Shown in pieces: positions 43,654 through 53,729 of a stretch of 64,000 bases of DNA (its first letter is position 1; each line of letters opens with the position of its first letter). The DNA comes from Methylovirgula sp963708155 (GTDB taxonomy: Bacteria; Pseudomonadota; Alphaproteobacteria; Rhizobiales; Beijerinckiaceae): contig OY970183.1 of NCBI GenBank assembly GCA_963708155.1, positions 992,001 to 1,056,000 of the forward strand. The letters run 5' to 3'. A program made the position numbers and the translations under genes. The notes beneath the pieces were generated by a model. That model did no database searches and was not told the DNA's origin. It saw nothing but the letters and a program-made list of their open reading frames with translations.

Positions 43654-46600
43654 ATGCTCCCGTCCGAAGCCGCCGTGCAACCGTCCGCAGCCGAATTGCT
43701 GCAAAGCGCGCTCGAGTTTCACGGCGGCAAGCAATACGGTCTCGCCCGCCAGCTCTATCTGCAAGTTCTCGATCAGAATCCCGATCACGAAGTCGCCTGG
43801 CACAATCTCGGCCTTGTCGAGCATATGACCGGACGCCACGCCCAGGCGGCGGAATATATCGGCAAAGCCATCGGCCTTAAGCCCGATTATGCCCGCGCCT
43901 ACGCCAATCTCGCCGCCGTTCTGCGCGAAACGCGCCAGCTTGAGGCGGCGCGGGAAACCGCTCAGCGCGCCGTACGCCTCGATCCCGGCTTCGCCCCGGC
44001 GCATGGCAATCTCGGCAACATCCTCGAAGATATCGGCGAACTCGAAGCCGCTGCGATGGCCTATCTCGAGGCTTGCCGGATCGACCCCTTTTTCATCGAG
44101 GCGCATACCAATGCCGCCGAAATTCTGCACCGGCTCGGCCGGCCGGAGGAAGCCCTGAACATCTGCCGCGCGATCGCGGCAAAGCGCGCCGACGCGGCAG
44201 AGCCCTATTTCGTCATGGGCAATATCTTGCGCGCGCTTCTGCGGCTCGACGAAGCGGGCGCGGCTTTTCGCCGGGCCATCGCCCTGCGGCCGGACTATGC
44301 CGAAGCCCATTGCAATCTCGGCAATATCCTGCAGCACCGCGGCGACCTGCCGGGTGCCATCGCCGCCTACGAAAATGCGCTGGCGCTCAAGCCGGGCATG
44401 GCCGAGGCGCATTGCAATCTCGGCGCGGCCTACGAGACGCAGCGCCGCCTGGACGATGCGCTGCGCGCCTACGGCCAGGCCGTCGCGCTCAACCCGGACC
44501 TCGTCGGCGTGCGCACGCAAATGCTGCATCTGCGCCGCGCGATTTGCGACTGGGCGGATATCGAGGCGGACGAAAAGGCAACCCTGGCCGCAATAGCCGA
44601 CCATGACGGCCCCATTCCTCCCTTCAGCCTGTTGAGCATGGAATCGGGCCACGCCCTGCAATTGGCGGTGGCGCGGCGCTGGGCCGGGGCGCTGCACGCC
44701 CGGCCCTGCTTCACCCACCATCCGCCAGAGCCGGCCGAGCGCGGCCGGAAATTGCGCATCGGCTATCTCTCTGCGGATTTTTTTCGCCACGCGACCGCCG
44801 TTCTCATGGCCGGACTATTCGAAGCGCACGATCATTCGCGTTTCGAAATCGTCGCCTATTCGTATGGCGCGGACGACCGCAGCGAATTGCGCCAGCGGCT
44901 GGGCAATGCCTTCGATCGCTTTGTCGATCTGAACGGGATCGGCGACCGCGAAGCGGCGCAGCGCATCTATGACGACAAGATCGATATTCTCGTCGATCTC
45001 AAGGGCTATACGATGTTCGCACGCAGCGACATCGCCGCCTTCCGCCCGGCGCCGATCCAGGTGAATTTCGTCGGCTATCCCGGCACGATGGGCGCCGATT
45101 TCATCGACTATGTGCTCGCCGATCCGATCACCCTGCCGATGGATCAGCAGGCCTTCTACGCCGAGAAAATCGTCCAACTGCCTGACAGCTACCAACCCAA
45201 CGACAATCGCCGCCGCATCGCCGAACGCACGCCGACGCGGGCCGAATGCGGCCTGCCGGAAGCGGGCTTCGTCTTCTGCTGCTTCAACAACAGCTACAAG
45301 CTGACGCCAAAATTCTTCGACGTCTGGATGCGGCTCCTGGCGGCCGTGCCCGGCAGCGTCCTCTGGCTTTATGATTCCAACCGGCGCGTGAAGGACAATC
45401 TGCGCCGCGAGGCGGAGGCGCGCGGCATCGATCCCGGCCGCCTCGTCTTCGCACCGCATATCGTGACCGCGGACCATCTCGCCCGGCAACGGCTGGCCGA
45501 TCTCTTTCTCGATACGCTGCCCTATAACGCCCACACGACGACAAGCGACGCGCTCTGGGCCGGCCTGCCGGTGGTTACGCTGGAGGGCGATACTTTCGCC
45601 GGCCGGGTCGCGGCAAGCCTGCTCCATGCCGTCGGCTTGCCGGAACTCGTCACGCATTCGCTTGCGGGTTACGAGGCCCTGGCGCTAGAACTCGCGCGCG
45701 ACCGAGCGCGGCTTGCCGCGATCCGGCAAAGGCTTCTCGCGACCCGCCGCTCGGCTCCGGCTTTCGACACGGGCCGCTACGCCCGCCACCTCGAAGCCGC
45801 CTTTACAAGGATGTGGGACATCTGGGCCGAAGGCGGCTCTCCGCAGCCCTTTGCCGTGCCGCCCCTGTCGTCGCACGAGACCGCGCCAGTTGCTGCGCCC
45901 GCCATGCCGCAGATTACGCGGCGCGCTTATGAGGCCTGCCCGCTTTGCGGCGGCCATTCCCACAAGCCGTTCCTGGCCGCCGATTGCAGCAAGGATCCCG
46001 CCTATCGCAGCGCGCTCGCCGCCGCAGGTGCGCTGGCACCTTTGCGAAGATTGCGATCATTTCTTCACCGAGGGCTATTTCGAAGGCGCGGCCATCTTCG
46101 CGCCGGTGGCGAGCGAGGCGCTCGGTCATGCGATGGAGGCCGGACGCCACGCCGCCGCGCCGCGCGTCGCCGCCATTGCGCGGCATATCGGACCGCGGAA
46201 TTGCGATGCGGCCTGGCTCGATGTCGGCTTCGGCAATGGCGCGTTGCTCTTCACCGCGGCGGAATGGGGCTTCGAAGCGGTCGGGCTCGATACGCGCGCC
46301 GCTCATGTCGCCGGTCTGCGCCAGCTCGGCCTTGAGGCGCATGAAGGCACGCTCGAAGACCTCGATGCGCCGGGGCGCTTTGGCGTCGTCAGCCTCGACG
46401 ATCAATTGCCATGCATGATCGATCCGGCGCGCACGCTTGCCGCCACGCACCAGCTGTTGCAGCGCGACGGGCTGCTGCTGCTCGGCCTGCCGAACATGGA
46501 CGCGATGGCGTTCAACCTGCTGCACGCACAGGATGCCAATCCGCATTGGAGCGAGATCACGCACTATCATATGTTCGGACGCGCGCGGCTTTACGCGCTG

Positions 46601-46690
46601 CTGCGCGAACAGGGCTTTCAGCCGCTCGAATATCAGGTGAACACCCAAATCCGTATCGGCATGGACATCATCGCGCGCAAGCTCGGCTAA
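43654..46690 (+). CDS. TPR O-GlcNAc-transferase-like / SAM methyltransferase fusion (one frameshift)
   Basis: About 1011 residues after correction. Residues ~10-300 are TPR repeats (for example AHCNLGNILQHRGDLPGAIAAYENALALKPGMAEAHCNLG). From ~360 to 740 is a SPINDLY/OGT-type glycosyltransferase (LRIGYLSADFFRHATAVLMAG, VNFVGYPGTMGADFIDYVLADP, TTTSDALWAGLPVVTLEG). A zinc-ribbon-like CPLCGG ... CEDCDHFF begins at ~762, and a class I methyltransferase follows with LDVGFGNGALL at ~855. One extra base at 46019-46026 splits it inside the ribbon. It probably glycosylates and modifies a protein or surface target. The fusion could alternatively be two genes. Confidence 0.85.
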
Positions 46691-46696
46691 GCGCCT

Positions 46697-47569
46697 TTAG
46701 AGCGCGTTGCGGCCTTGAATATCGAGCGCGGCGAAGGCCGCATCGCTCAATTCGAGACCCGCGGCAGCGACGTTCTCGGCAAGATGTTCAGGATTGGCGG
46801 TTCCGGGAATCGGCAGCATGATTTTCGAGCGCTTGAGCAGCCAGGCGAGCGCGATCTGGCTCGGCGTCGCCTTCAGCTCTTTCGCCGTTTGCAGCAGCGC
46901 CGATCCCGGATGCGCCAGCGCGCCCGCGGCCAATGGCGCCCAGGGAATGAAGCCGATATTGTGCTGCTCGCAATAGGTCAGCACATCCTCGCTTGAACGA
47001 TTGACGAGATTGAACCGGTTCTGCACGGTCGCGACGGGAAAATATTTTCGCGCTGCCTCGATATCGTCGACACCGACATCGCAAAGGCCGACATAGCGGA
47101 TCAGTCCTTCCTTGCGCATCGCCGCGATGACGGAGAATTGCTCGTCGCGCGGCACCGCCGGATCGATACGGTGCAATTGCCACAGATCGATCCGGTCGAG
47201 CCGCAGCCGACGCAGGCTCATCATGACGCATTGGCGCAGATATTCCGGCCGCCCGAGCGGACGCCATATCTCCGGCCCCGGCCGCGTCAGTCCGCCTTTG
47301 GTCGCGACGAGAATGCGGTCGTAGGGATGGAGAACCTCGCGGATCAGATCCTCGCTCACAAACGGGCCGTAGGAATCGGCAGTGTCGATGAAATTGATGC
47401 CAAGCTCGGGCAGCCGGGCCAAGGTGGCACGCGCCGCGGCAAGGTCTTCCGGGTCGCCCCAGATGCTCTTGCCGGTCAGCCGCATCGCGCCGAAGCCGAA
47501 GCGGTTGATGGTGAAATCGCCGCCGACCTTGAATTGGCCCGCTCTCGCGGCGGACAGCGTTGCCGACAT
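46697..47569 (-). CDS. Aldo/keto reductase
   Basis: This 290-residue AKR is built on a TIM barrel with the catalytic tetrad: D in FIDTADSYG (with Y), K in LVATKGGL and H in LWQLHRID. NADPH-binding landmarks SQIALAWLLKRS and IPGTANPEHLAEN lie at the C-terminus. It reduces aldehydes or ketones with NADPH; the substrate cannot be told. Its stop lies six bases from that of the convergent fusion gene. Confidence 0.94.
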   Translation of the reverse strand: MSATLSAARAGQFKVGGDFTINRFGFGAMRLTGKSIWGDPEDLAAARATLARLPELGINFIDTADSYGPFVSEDLIREVLHPYDRILVATKGGLTRPGPEIWRPLGRPEYLRQCVMMSLRRLRLDRIDLWQLHRIDPAVPRDEQFSVIAAMRKEGLIRYVGLCDVGVDDIEAARKYFPVATVQNRFNLVNRSSEDVLTYCEQHNIGFIPWAPLAAGALAHPGSALLQTAKELKATPSQIALAWLLKRSKIMLPIPGTANPEHLAENVAAAGLELSDAAFAALDIQGRNAL

Positions 47570-47771
47570 TTACAATCCCAGTATGCGATCGCCGCACCGC
47601 TTATCGCGGCGCTTGCACTGTCTTCATAGTGAATTCTGCGAGTTTTAGAAACTGCGCCCACACCACGTCAGTGCGCTGCAGAACGGCTTGCCTTCGCGAG
47701 GGCATAAGTGCAGCTTCTCTTTGCGGTGATGTGACGGCGCCTTTGGCGCTGCGAACGGAAAGGTTCGGGCA

Positions 47772-48554
47772 ATGGCCGAGAATGCGAGCAAAACCGTCGT
47801 CTTCATCCACGGCGCCTGGATGGTCCCTGCGTCATGGGACAATTTTCGCAGATCTTTCGAAGCCGCGGGCTTCACAACCCATGCGCCGGCATGGCCCTAT
47901 ATCGACAGCGCGCCGCCCGAGGAATTGCGGCGCAATCCACCCCCCGGCCTCGGCACTTTGGGCATCAAGGAAATCGTCGATCATTATCAGGACTTCATCG
48001 CCAGCCTGCCGGAAAAGCCGCTCATCATCGGCCATTCCTTCGGAGGCCTGTTCGCCCAGCTTTTGCTCGACCGCGGCCTCGGCTGGGCCGGGGTGGCGAT
48101 CGATCCCGCGCCGGTCGCCTTTGTTCCACCAGGCGCCACGTCTCTCTTCGCAGCTGCGCCGGTGCTGTTTCGCTGGCAGGGCTGGGAATTGCCGTTTACG
48201 TTGTCGCGTGAGGCCTTCGCCAGTTCCTTCGCCAATGCCGCACCGCCGGACATTCAGAACGACGCCTATGACAGGCTTGTCGTTCCAACCTCTGGCCGCA
48301 TGTTCTATGAAGGATCGTTCTGGATCGGCACCGCCGTCCATCCCAAGCGCCGGACGCAGCCATTGCTGATCACCGTCGGCGGGGAAGACAAGACGGTGAC
48401 GCCTTTCACCGCCATGGGCGCCTTCAATCTGCAAAAGCACTCACCCGCCGAAACCGACTTCAAATATTTCCCCGGCCATTCGCATTTCCTGATCGCCGAG
48501 CCGGGATGGGAAGATGTGGCGAATTACATTCTGCGCTGGGTGGCTCACCTTTAA
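47772..48554 (+). CDS. Alpha/beta-hydrolase fold protein
   Basis: This 260-residue hydrolase has the oxyanion segment FIHGAWMVPASWDNF, the nucleophile elbow GHSFGG, a late acid region VGGEDKTVTP and the catalytic histidine in PGHSHFLI. It has no signal peptide. The family includes esterases and haloalkane-type hydrolases, and the substrate is unknown. The ATG at 47772 begins MAENASKTVVFIHG. Confidence 0.93.
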   Translation: MAENASKTVVFIHGAWMVPASWDNFRRSFEAAGFTTHAPAWPYIDSAPPEELRRNPPPGLGTLGIKEIVDHYQDFIASLPEKPLIIGHSFGGLFAQLLLDRGLGWAGVAIDPAPVAFVPPGATSLFAAAPVLFRWQGWELPFTLSREAFASSFANAAPPDIQNDAYDRLVVPTSGRMFYEGSFWIGTAVHPKRRTQPLLITVGGEDKTVTPFTAMGAFNLQKHSPAETDFKYFPGHSHFLIAEPGWEDVANYILRWVAHL

Positions 48555-48648
48555 GAAAGATTTGGGAAGAGGGCGCGCTACGCTTGCGCCCCACTGCCCC
48601 TTCGTCTAGGACGCTGCCTTTCTTTTTCGGCCCCGCCGCAGAGTTTTC

Positions 48649-49134
48649 ATGTCCGCTCCCAAACTCGTCGCCATCGTCATGGGCAGCCAGTCCGATTGGA
48701 AGACGATGCATCACGCCGCCGAAACGCTGGAGAAGCTGGGCGTCGGCTATTCCGCCGAGATCGTTTCCGCCCATCGGACGCCGGACCGGCTGGTCAAATT
48801 CGCCAAGGGCGCAGAGGCCGCAGGGTTCAAGGTGATCATTGCCGGCGCTGGCGGCGCCGCGCATCTGCCGGGCATGACCGCGGCCATGACGCCGCTGCCC
48901 GTCCTCGGCGTGCCGGTCGAGACCAAGGCGCTCTCCGGCCAGGATTCGCTTTATTCCATCGTCCAGATGCCGGCGGGCGTGCCGGTCGGCTGCCTCGCCA
49001 TCGGCGAGGCGGGCGCCGTCAATGCCGCGCTGCTCGCCGCCGCGATCCTTGCGCTCGACGACAAGACACTCGCGGCGCGGCTCGCCGACTGGCGCGCGGC
49101 GCAGACCGCCGCCGTCGCCAGACATCCCGAGTGA
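48649..49134 (+). CDS. purE: PurE, N5-carboxyaminoimidazole ribonucleotide mutase
   Basis: This 161-residue protein has the PurE motifs VAIVMGSQSDWKTM, EIVSAHRTPDRL, AGAGGAAHLPGMTAAMTPLPVLGVPV and SIVQMPAGVPVGCLAIG. It isomerises N5-CAIR to CAIR in purine synthesis. Normal length. The start of purK lies five bases after its stop. Confidence 0.98.
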   Translation: MSAPKLVAIVMGSQSDWKTMHHAAETLEKLGVGYSAEIVSAHRTPDRLVKFAKGAEAAGFKVIIAGAGGAAHLPGMTAAMTPLPVLGVPVETKALSGQDSLYSIVQMPAGVPVGCLAIGEAGAVNAALLAAAILALDDKTLAARLADWRAAQTAAVARHPE

Positions 49135-49139
49135 GGCGG

Positions 49140-50246
49140 ATGGCGGAGCCTCTCGCGCCCGGCGATACGATCGGAATTCTGGGCGGCGGCCAATTGGGCC
49201 GGATGCTGGCGATGGCGGCCGCGCAGCTTGGCCTCAAAACGCATATTTTCACGCCCGAAGCCGACAGTCCCGCCTTCGATGTCTCGGCAGCACGGACGAT
49301 TGCGGCCTATGAGGACGAGACCGCGCTAAAGGCATTCGCCGCCGCGGTCGATGTCGTCACCTATGAATTCGAGAATGTGCCCGCGGCAACCGCGGAACTG
49401 CTCGCCGCGCTGCGTCCCGTGCGCCCTGGTCCCGCCGCGCTGGCGGCGAGCCAGGACCGGCTGACGGAGAAGGATTTCCTGACCGGGCTGGGCATCGAGA
49501 CAGCGCCCTATCTCCCGGTCGAGGATGCAGGGGCGCTGATCCGCGCCGTCGGCAAGCTCGGGCGCCCGGCGATCCTCAAGACCCGCCGCTTCGGCTACGA
49601 CGGCAAGGGTCAGGTCATGATCCGCGAGGGCTCCGACCTCGGCGCGATCTTCCGCAGCCTCGGCGGCGCGCCCGCCATCCTCGAAGGCGTCGTGCCCTTC
49701 CTCAAGGAAGTCTCGGTCATCGGCGCGCGCGGCCTCGACGGCGAATTCGTCGCCTATGACGTGACCGAGAACGTCCATGCCAACCATATTCTGAGCGTCA
49801 GCCGCGCCCCGGCGAAGATCGACGCCGAAGCGGCGGAGGTGGCGATCGCCACCGCGCAGAAAATCGCCGATGCCTTGGATTATGTCGGCGTGCTCGGAGT
49901 CGAACTGTTCGTGACCGAGGAGCCGGACGCCGAGGGGCGCCTGCAGCAGAAGATCCGCGTCAACGAAATCGCCCCCCGCGTCCATAATTCCGGCCACTGG
50001 ACGCTCGACGGCGCCGTCTGCTCGCAATTCGAGCAGCATATCCGCGCCGTCGCGGGCTGGCCGCTCGGCCTGGCGCGGCGCCTTGGGGCAATCGTCGAGA
50101 TGCGCAATTTGATTGGCGAGGAGGCGAACGCCTACGCCGAAATCCTGCGCGAACCGGGCGCCTGCCTACGCCTCTATGGCAAGGCCGAAGCCCGGCCGGG
50201 CCGCAAAATGGGCCATGTGACCCGAATTCTGGACCGTGATGTCTGA
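49140..50246 (+). CDS. purK: PurK, N5-CAIR synthetase
   Basis: This 368-residue ATP-grasp enzyme has IGILGGGQLGRMLAMAAAQLG at the N-terminus, the ATP-binding RFGYDGKGQ and FLKEVSVI regions, and EIAPRVHNSGHWTLDGAVCSQFEQHIRAVAGWPLG. It carboxylates AIR with bicarbonate and ATP, and PurE uses the product. I chose the ATG at 49140 after GTGAGGCGG. Confidence 0.98.
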   Translation: MAEPLAPGDTIGILGGGQLGRMLAMAAAQLGLKTHIFTPEADSPAFDVSAARTIAAYEDETALKAFAAAVDVVTYEFENVPAATAELLAALRPVRPGPAALAASQDRLTEKDFLTGLGIETAPYLPVEDAGALIRAVGKLGRPAILKTRRFGYDGKGQVMIREGSDLGAIFRSLGGAPAILEGVVPFLKEVSVIGARGLDGEFVAYDVTENVHANHILSVSRAPAKIDAEAAEVAIATAQKIADALDYVGVLGVELFVTEEPDAEGRLQQKIRVNEIAPRVHNSGHWTLDGAVCSQFEQHIRAVAGWPLGLARRLGAIVEMRNLIGEEANAYAEILREPGACLRLYGKAEARPGRKMGHVTRILDRDV

Positions 50247-50395
50247 CGACCGGCCTTCTGCTGGACAAGCATAGGCGACTCTGCTATCCGGACTTCAACG
50301 GTCGAGGCGCTTCAGCGCCTGCGGGCCTATTCCCGAAAGCTTACGCTCAATCACTGCCGAGGCCAAAGCCGTCGGCGCAAGACAAGGATCGCCGC

Positions 50396-50635
50396 GTGCA
50401 AGTTCTGGTTCGTGACAACAATGTTGACCAGGCCCTGAAGGCGCTGAAGAAGAAAATGCAGCGCGAAGGGATTTTCCGCGAGATGAAGCTTCGCGGCCAT
50501 TACGAGAAGCCCTCCGAGAAGCGGGCTCGCGAAAAGGCCGAGGCCGTGCGCCGGGCGCGCAAGCTGGCGCGGAAGAAGTTGCAGCGTGAAGGGCTTCTGC
50601 CCATGAAGCCGAAGCCCGTAGTCGGCGTTCGGTAA
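50396..50635 (+). CDS. rpsU: Ribosomal protein bS21
   Basis: The 79-residue basic protein begins with a GTG codon and reads MQVLVRDNNVDQALKALKKKMQREGIFREMKLRGHYEKPSEKRAREKAEAVRRARKLARK, the complete bS21 pattern. It binds the 30S platform near the anti-Shine-Dalgarno. Alphaproteobacterial copies carry a longer tail, as here (LQREGLLPMKPKPVVGVR). Confidence 0.97.
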   Translation: MQVLVRDNNVDQALKALKKKMQREGIFREMKLRGHYEKPSEKRAREKAEAVRRARKLARKKLQREGLLPMKPKPVVGVR

Positions 50636-50952
50636 TCGCCTGCTGATCTTGCGCTCGCGCCGATCCTGGCGGTGTCGCTAGCTTCTGTTTGGGCGGCCTT
50701 TGCTTTTTCTGCACTTTCGCGTTTTCTGCAAAAGACGTGTGTTATGCCAATTGCGTGCGGGATTGCAATTCGTCGCAATCTTGCCGGATTGCCGGGGCCT
50801 AAAGACGTCCCGGAGCGGGTGCGAAAAGTGGGAACCGATTTTTGCGGAACTCCTGCTTGGGGTTCCCGGAATTGATCGTCTGATCGTACCGTTTTCGAGA
50901 TGAGCGCTCAAACGGACTGATCCAGGACTTGCATTTCCAGGATTGCATTTCG
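50636..50952. other. Intergenic region between rpsU and the TPR lipoprotein
   Basis: No gene is supported in these 317 bases. The region contains the imperfect palindrome at 50821-50845 and, near 50928-50966, three close copies of a TTGCATTTC-like nonamer. Confidence 0.6.
50821..50845. repeat. Imperfect palindrome resembling a Hyphomicrobiales intergenic repeat
   Basis: GC-g-AAAA-gt-GG-gaa-CC-ga-TTTT-t-GC is an imperfect palindrome. Its centre (GGGAACC flanked by AAAA and TTTT) resembles short palindromic units scattered between genes in rhizobial genomes. I see no second copy in the window, so the assignment rests on recalled resemblance. Confidence 0.35.
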
Positions 50953-51810
50953 ATGAATTGCATCTCGACACCATTGTTTCGGCGCCCCGTCCTCCCGGCA
51001 TTTTTGCTGGCGACGTTGTGCCTTGCGGGATGCGAAAACGGCAATTCTCTCGGCCCCACCGGCGCCGGAATTGCCGAGGTGACGCAGGTTTCGCCGGAAG
51101 CGGCGCAGGCGAATATCGCCTCCCTGTCCGACGTCATTCAGCGCAACCCGAACAGCGCCGAAGCCTATAACACCCGCGGCGTCGCCTACGCACGCATCGG
51201 TCAATATGACAACGCGATCGCCGATTTCACCCAGGCGATCCATCTCGATCCCAATGACGCCGCGGCGCTGACCAATCGCGCCCTCGCCTACCGTCAAACC
51301 GATCACGACGATCTCGCCCTCGCCGATTTCAATCAGGCGGTCATCGCCAATCCGAACCACGCCCCCGCCTATATCGGCCGCGCCAATCTGCTGCGCACGC
51401 AGGGCAAGCTCGACCAGGCCCGTGCCGACCTCGACAATGCGATCCGCCTCAACCCCGAGAGCGCGCAGGCCTATCATGCGCGCGGGCTGATCTTCCAGCG
51501 CGAGGGCAACAATCAGGCGGCGATCACCGATTTCGACAATGCCATCGACCGCGACCCCTTCGTCGGCGCGCCCTATGAGGCGCGCGGCGAAAGCCTGATC
51601 GCCATCGGCCAGCCGGCCAAGGCGGTCGAGGACTTCAACGCCGCGCTGAACGTCAACAACAAGGACGCCAATGCCTGGGCGGGCCTTGGCCTGGCTTATG
51701 AGAAGCTCGGCAATCGCGCCAAGGCCGCCGAATCCTACGACCACGCCCTCGCTTTCGACCCCAACAACAAGGTCGCCCGCGACGGCCAGGCGCGCGTCGG
51801 TCGGGCCTGA
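50953..51810 (+). CDS. TPR lipoprotein
   Basis: This 285-residue protein has a signal peptide with lipobox LCLAGC (lipidated cysteine), then about six TPR units (AEAYNTRGVAYARIGQYDNAIADFTQAIHLDPN and similar). It is an NlpI-like outer-membrane adaptor in form, whose partner is unknown. The ATG at 50953 gives the correct signal peptide; the frame opens at 50929. Confidence 0.92.
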   Translation: MNCISTPLFRRPVLPAFLLATLCLAGCENGNSLGPTGAGIAEVTQVSPEAAQANIASLSDVIQRNPNSAEAYNTRGVAYARIGQYDNAIADFTQAIHLDPNDAAALTNRALAYRQTDHDDLALADFNQAVIANPNHAPAYIGRANLLRTQGKLDQARADLDNAIRLNPESAQAYHARGLIFQREGNNQAAITDFDNAIDRDPFVGAPYEARGESLIAIGQPAKAVEDFNAALNVNNKDANAWAGLGLAYEKLGNRAKAAESYDHALAFDPNNKVARDGQARVGRA

Positions 51811-51847
51811 CGCCCCGCTTCCGGATCGCCAGACTGGCGTCCGGACG

Positions 51848-53247
51848 CTAGCTCAGCGCCTTCAAAATGCTCTCGACCATCTTCTTGGCATCGCCGAAGA
51901 GCATCATCGTGTTCGGCTTGAAGAAGAGTTCGTTCTCGACGCCGGCATAGCCTGAGCCCATGCCGCGCTTGATGAAGAGCACGGTCTTGGCCTTTTCGAC
52001 ATCGAGAATCGGCATGCCATAGATCGGCGAGGTCTTGTCGGTCTTCGCCGCTGGATTGGTCACGTCATTGGCGCCGATGACGAAGGCGACATCGGCCTGC
52101 GCGAATTCGGCATTGATGTCCTCGAGCTCGAAGACTTCGTCGTAAGGCACATTGGCTTCGGCGAGCAGCACGTTCATGTGCCCGGGCATGCGACCGGCGA
52201 CCGGATGGATCGCATAATTGACGTCAACGCCCTCTTTCTTCAGGCGATCGGCCATTTCGCGCAAAGCGTGCTGCGCCTGCGCGACGGCCATGCCGTAGCC
52301 CGGCACGATGATGACCTTGCCGGCGTTCTCCAGGATGAAGGCGGCGTCTTCGGCCGAGCCCTGCTTCACCGGCCGCGTCTCGATATGGCCTGCCGGCGGC
52401 CGCTGTTTCGCCGCCGAAACCGCCGAGGATTACCGAGATGAAGGAGCGGTTCATCCCCTTGCACATGATGTAGGAGAGGATCGCGCCGGAGGAGCCGACA
52501 AGCGCGCCGGTGATGATGAGCGCCAGATTGCCGAGCGTGAAGCCGATGCCAGCCGCTGCCCATCCCGAATAGGAATTCAGCATCGAGACGACGACCGGCA
52601 TGTCGGCGCCGCCGATCGGCACGATGATCAAAAGGCCGATGACGAAAGAGACGATGGCGATCAGCCAGAACAGCAGCGGGTTCTGGCTGATCACGAACAA
52701 CACGATGAGCACGACGAGCAGACGCCGCCAGCGCAATATTGATCGCGTGGCGTTGCGGCAGCAGGATCGGCTTGCCGGACATGCGCCCGTCGAGCTTCAG
52801 GAAGGCGATGACCGAGCCGGTGAAGGTGATGGCGCCGATCGCGACGCCGATCGACATTTCGACCAGACTCTGGCCGTGAATATCGCCCGGCGTGCCGATG
52901 CCGAAGGCCTGCGGCGCATAGAGCGCGCCGGCGGCGACGAAGACGGCGGCAAGGCCGACCAGCGCATGGAAAGAGGCGACGAGCTGCGGCATCGCCGTCA
53001 TCTGCACGGTGCGCGCCCGCCAGGCGCCGATGCCGCCGCCGATGGCAATGCCGACGACGACGAAAATCCAGGCCGAGAGCCCGGACGGCAGGCGATAGAG
53101 CAGCGTCGTGACGATGGCGATCGCCATGCCGATGATGCCGAAAAGATTGCCGCGCCGCGAGGTCGCCGGCGAGGAGAGGCCGCGCAGGGCGAGGATGAAG
53201 AGAACGCCCGAGGCGAGATAAAGCAGGGCCGCGAGATTGCCGGACAT
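51848..53247 (-). CDS. pntB: PntB, NAD(P) transhydrogenase beta subunit (two frameshifts)
   Basis: About 465 residues after correction. The N-terminal half is membranous (LAALLYLASGVLFILALRGL, GNLFGIIGMAIAIVTTLL, VVGIAIGGGIGAWRARTVQMTAMPQLVASFHALVGLAAV). The C-terminal NADP domain includes VIIVPGYGMAVAQAQHAL, HPVAGRMPGHMNVLLAEA and KRGMGSGYAGVENELF. Extra bases lie at ~52718-52725 and ~52388-52395. PntAB uses the proton gradient to make NADPH from NADH, a useful source for nitrogen fixation and biosynthesis. Confidence 0.95.
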
Positions 53248-53252
53248 CTCGA

Positions 53253-53707
53253 TCAGCCCTTCTTCTTATACATCGACAGCATGCGCTCGGTGACGAGGAA
53301 GCCGCCAAATATGTTCACCGAGGCGAGGATGAGCGCGATGAAGCCGAAGATGCGCGCGAGGATCGAACCGTCATCGCCAGGCGTCGAGACATCGACGCCG
53401 ACCGAAAGCAGCGCGCCGACGACGATGACCGAGGAGATCGCGTTCGTGACCGACATCAGCGGCGTGTGCAGCGGCGGGGTCACCGCCCAGACGACGTAAT
53501 AGCCGACGAAGACCGCGAGCACGAAGATCGCCAAGCGGAAGACGAAGGGATCGATCGCGCCGCCGCTGGCGGCATGCGCCGCGCCGCCGGCGATATGCGA
53601 GAGCTGGTCGGCATAGGCCTTGCGCGGCATCGGCGGCATGCTGCGCGGCCGCCGCCGCGGCCTTGCGCCTTGTCGAGCAAGCTGCTGCGGAGTATCTCAT
53701 TCGCCAT
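53253..53707 (-). CDS. pntAB: PntAB, membrane part of transhydrogenase alpha (frameshifted)
   Basis: This small subunit has three or four membrane helices, FVFRLAIFVLAVFVGYYVVW, HTPLMSVTNAISSVIVVGALLS and ILARIFGFIALILASVNIFGGFLV. The N-terminal MANEILRSSLLDKA, which begins after GGGGAG at 53707, is out of frame with the rest. The shift lies in the GC-rich stretch 53640-53680 (one base missing or two extra). The gene sits between pntA and pntB in the split-alpha arrangement usual in Alphaproteobacteria. Confidence 0.9.
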
Positions 53708-53729
53708 ATCGTCGACTCCCCGGACGCGG

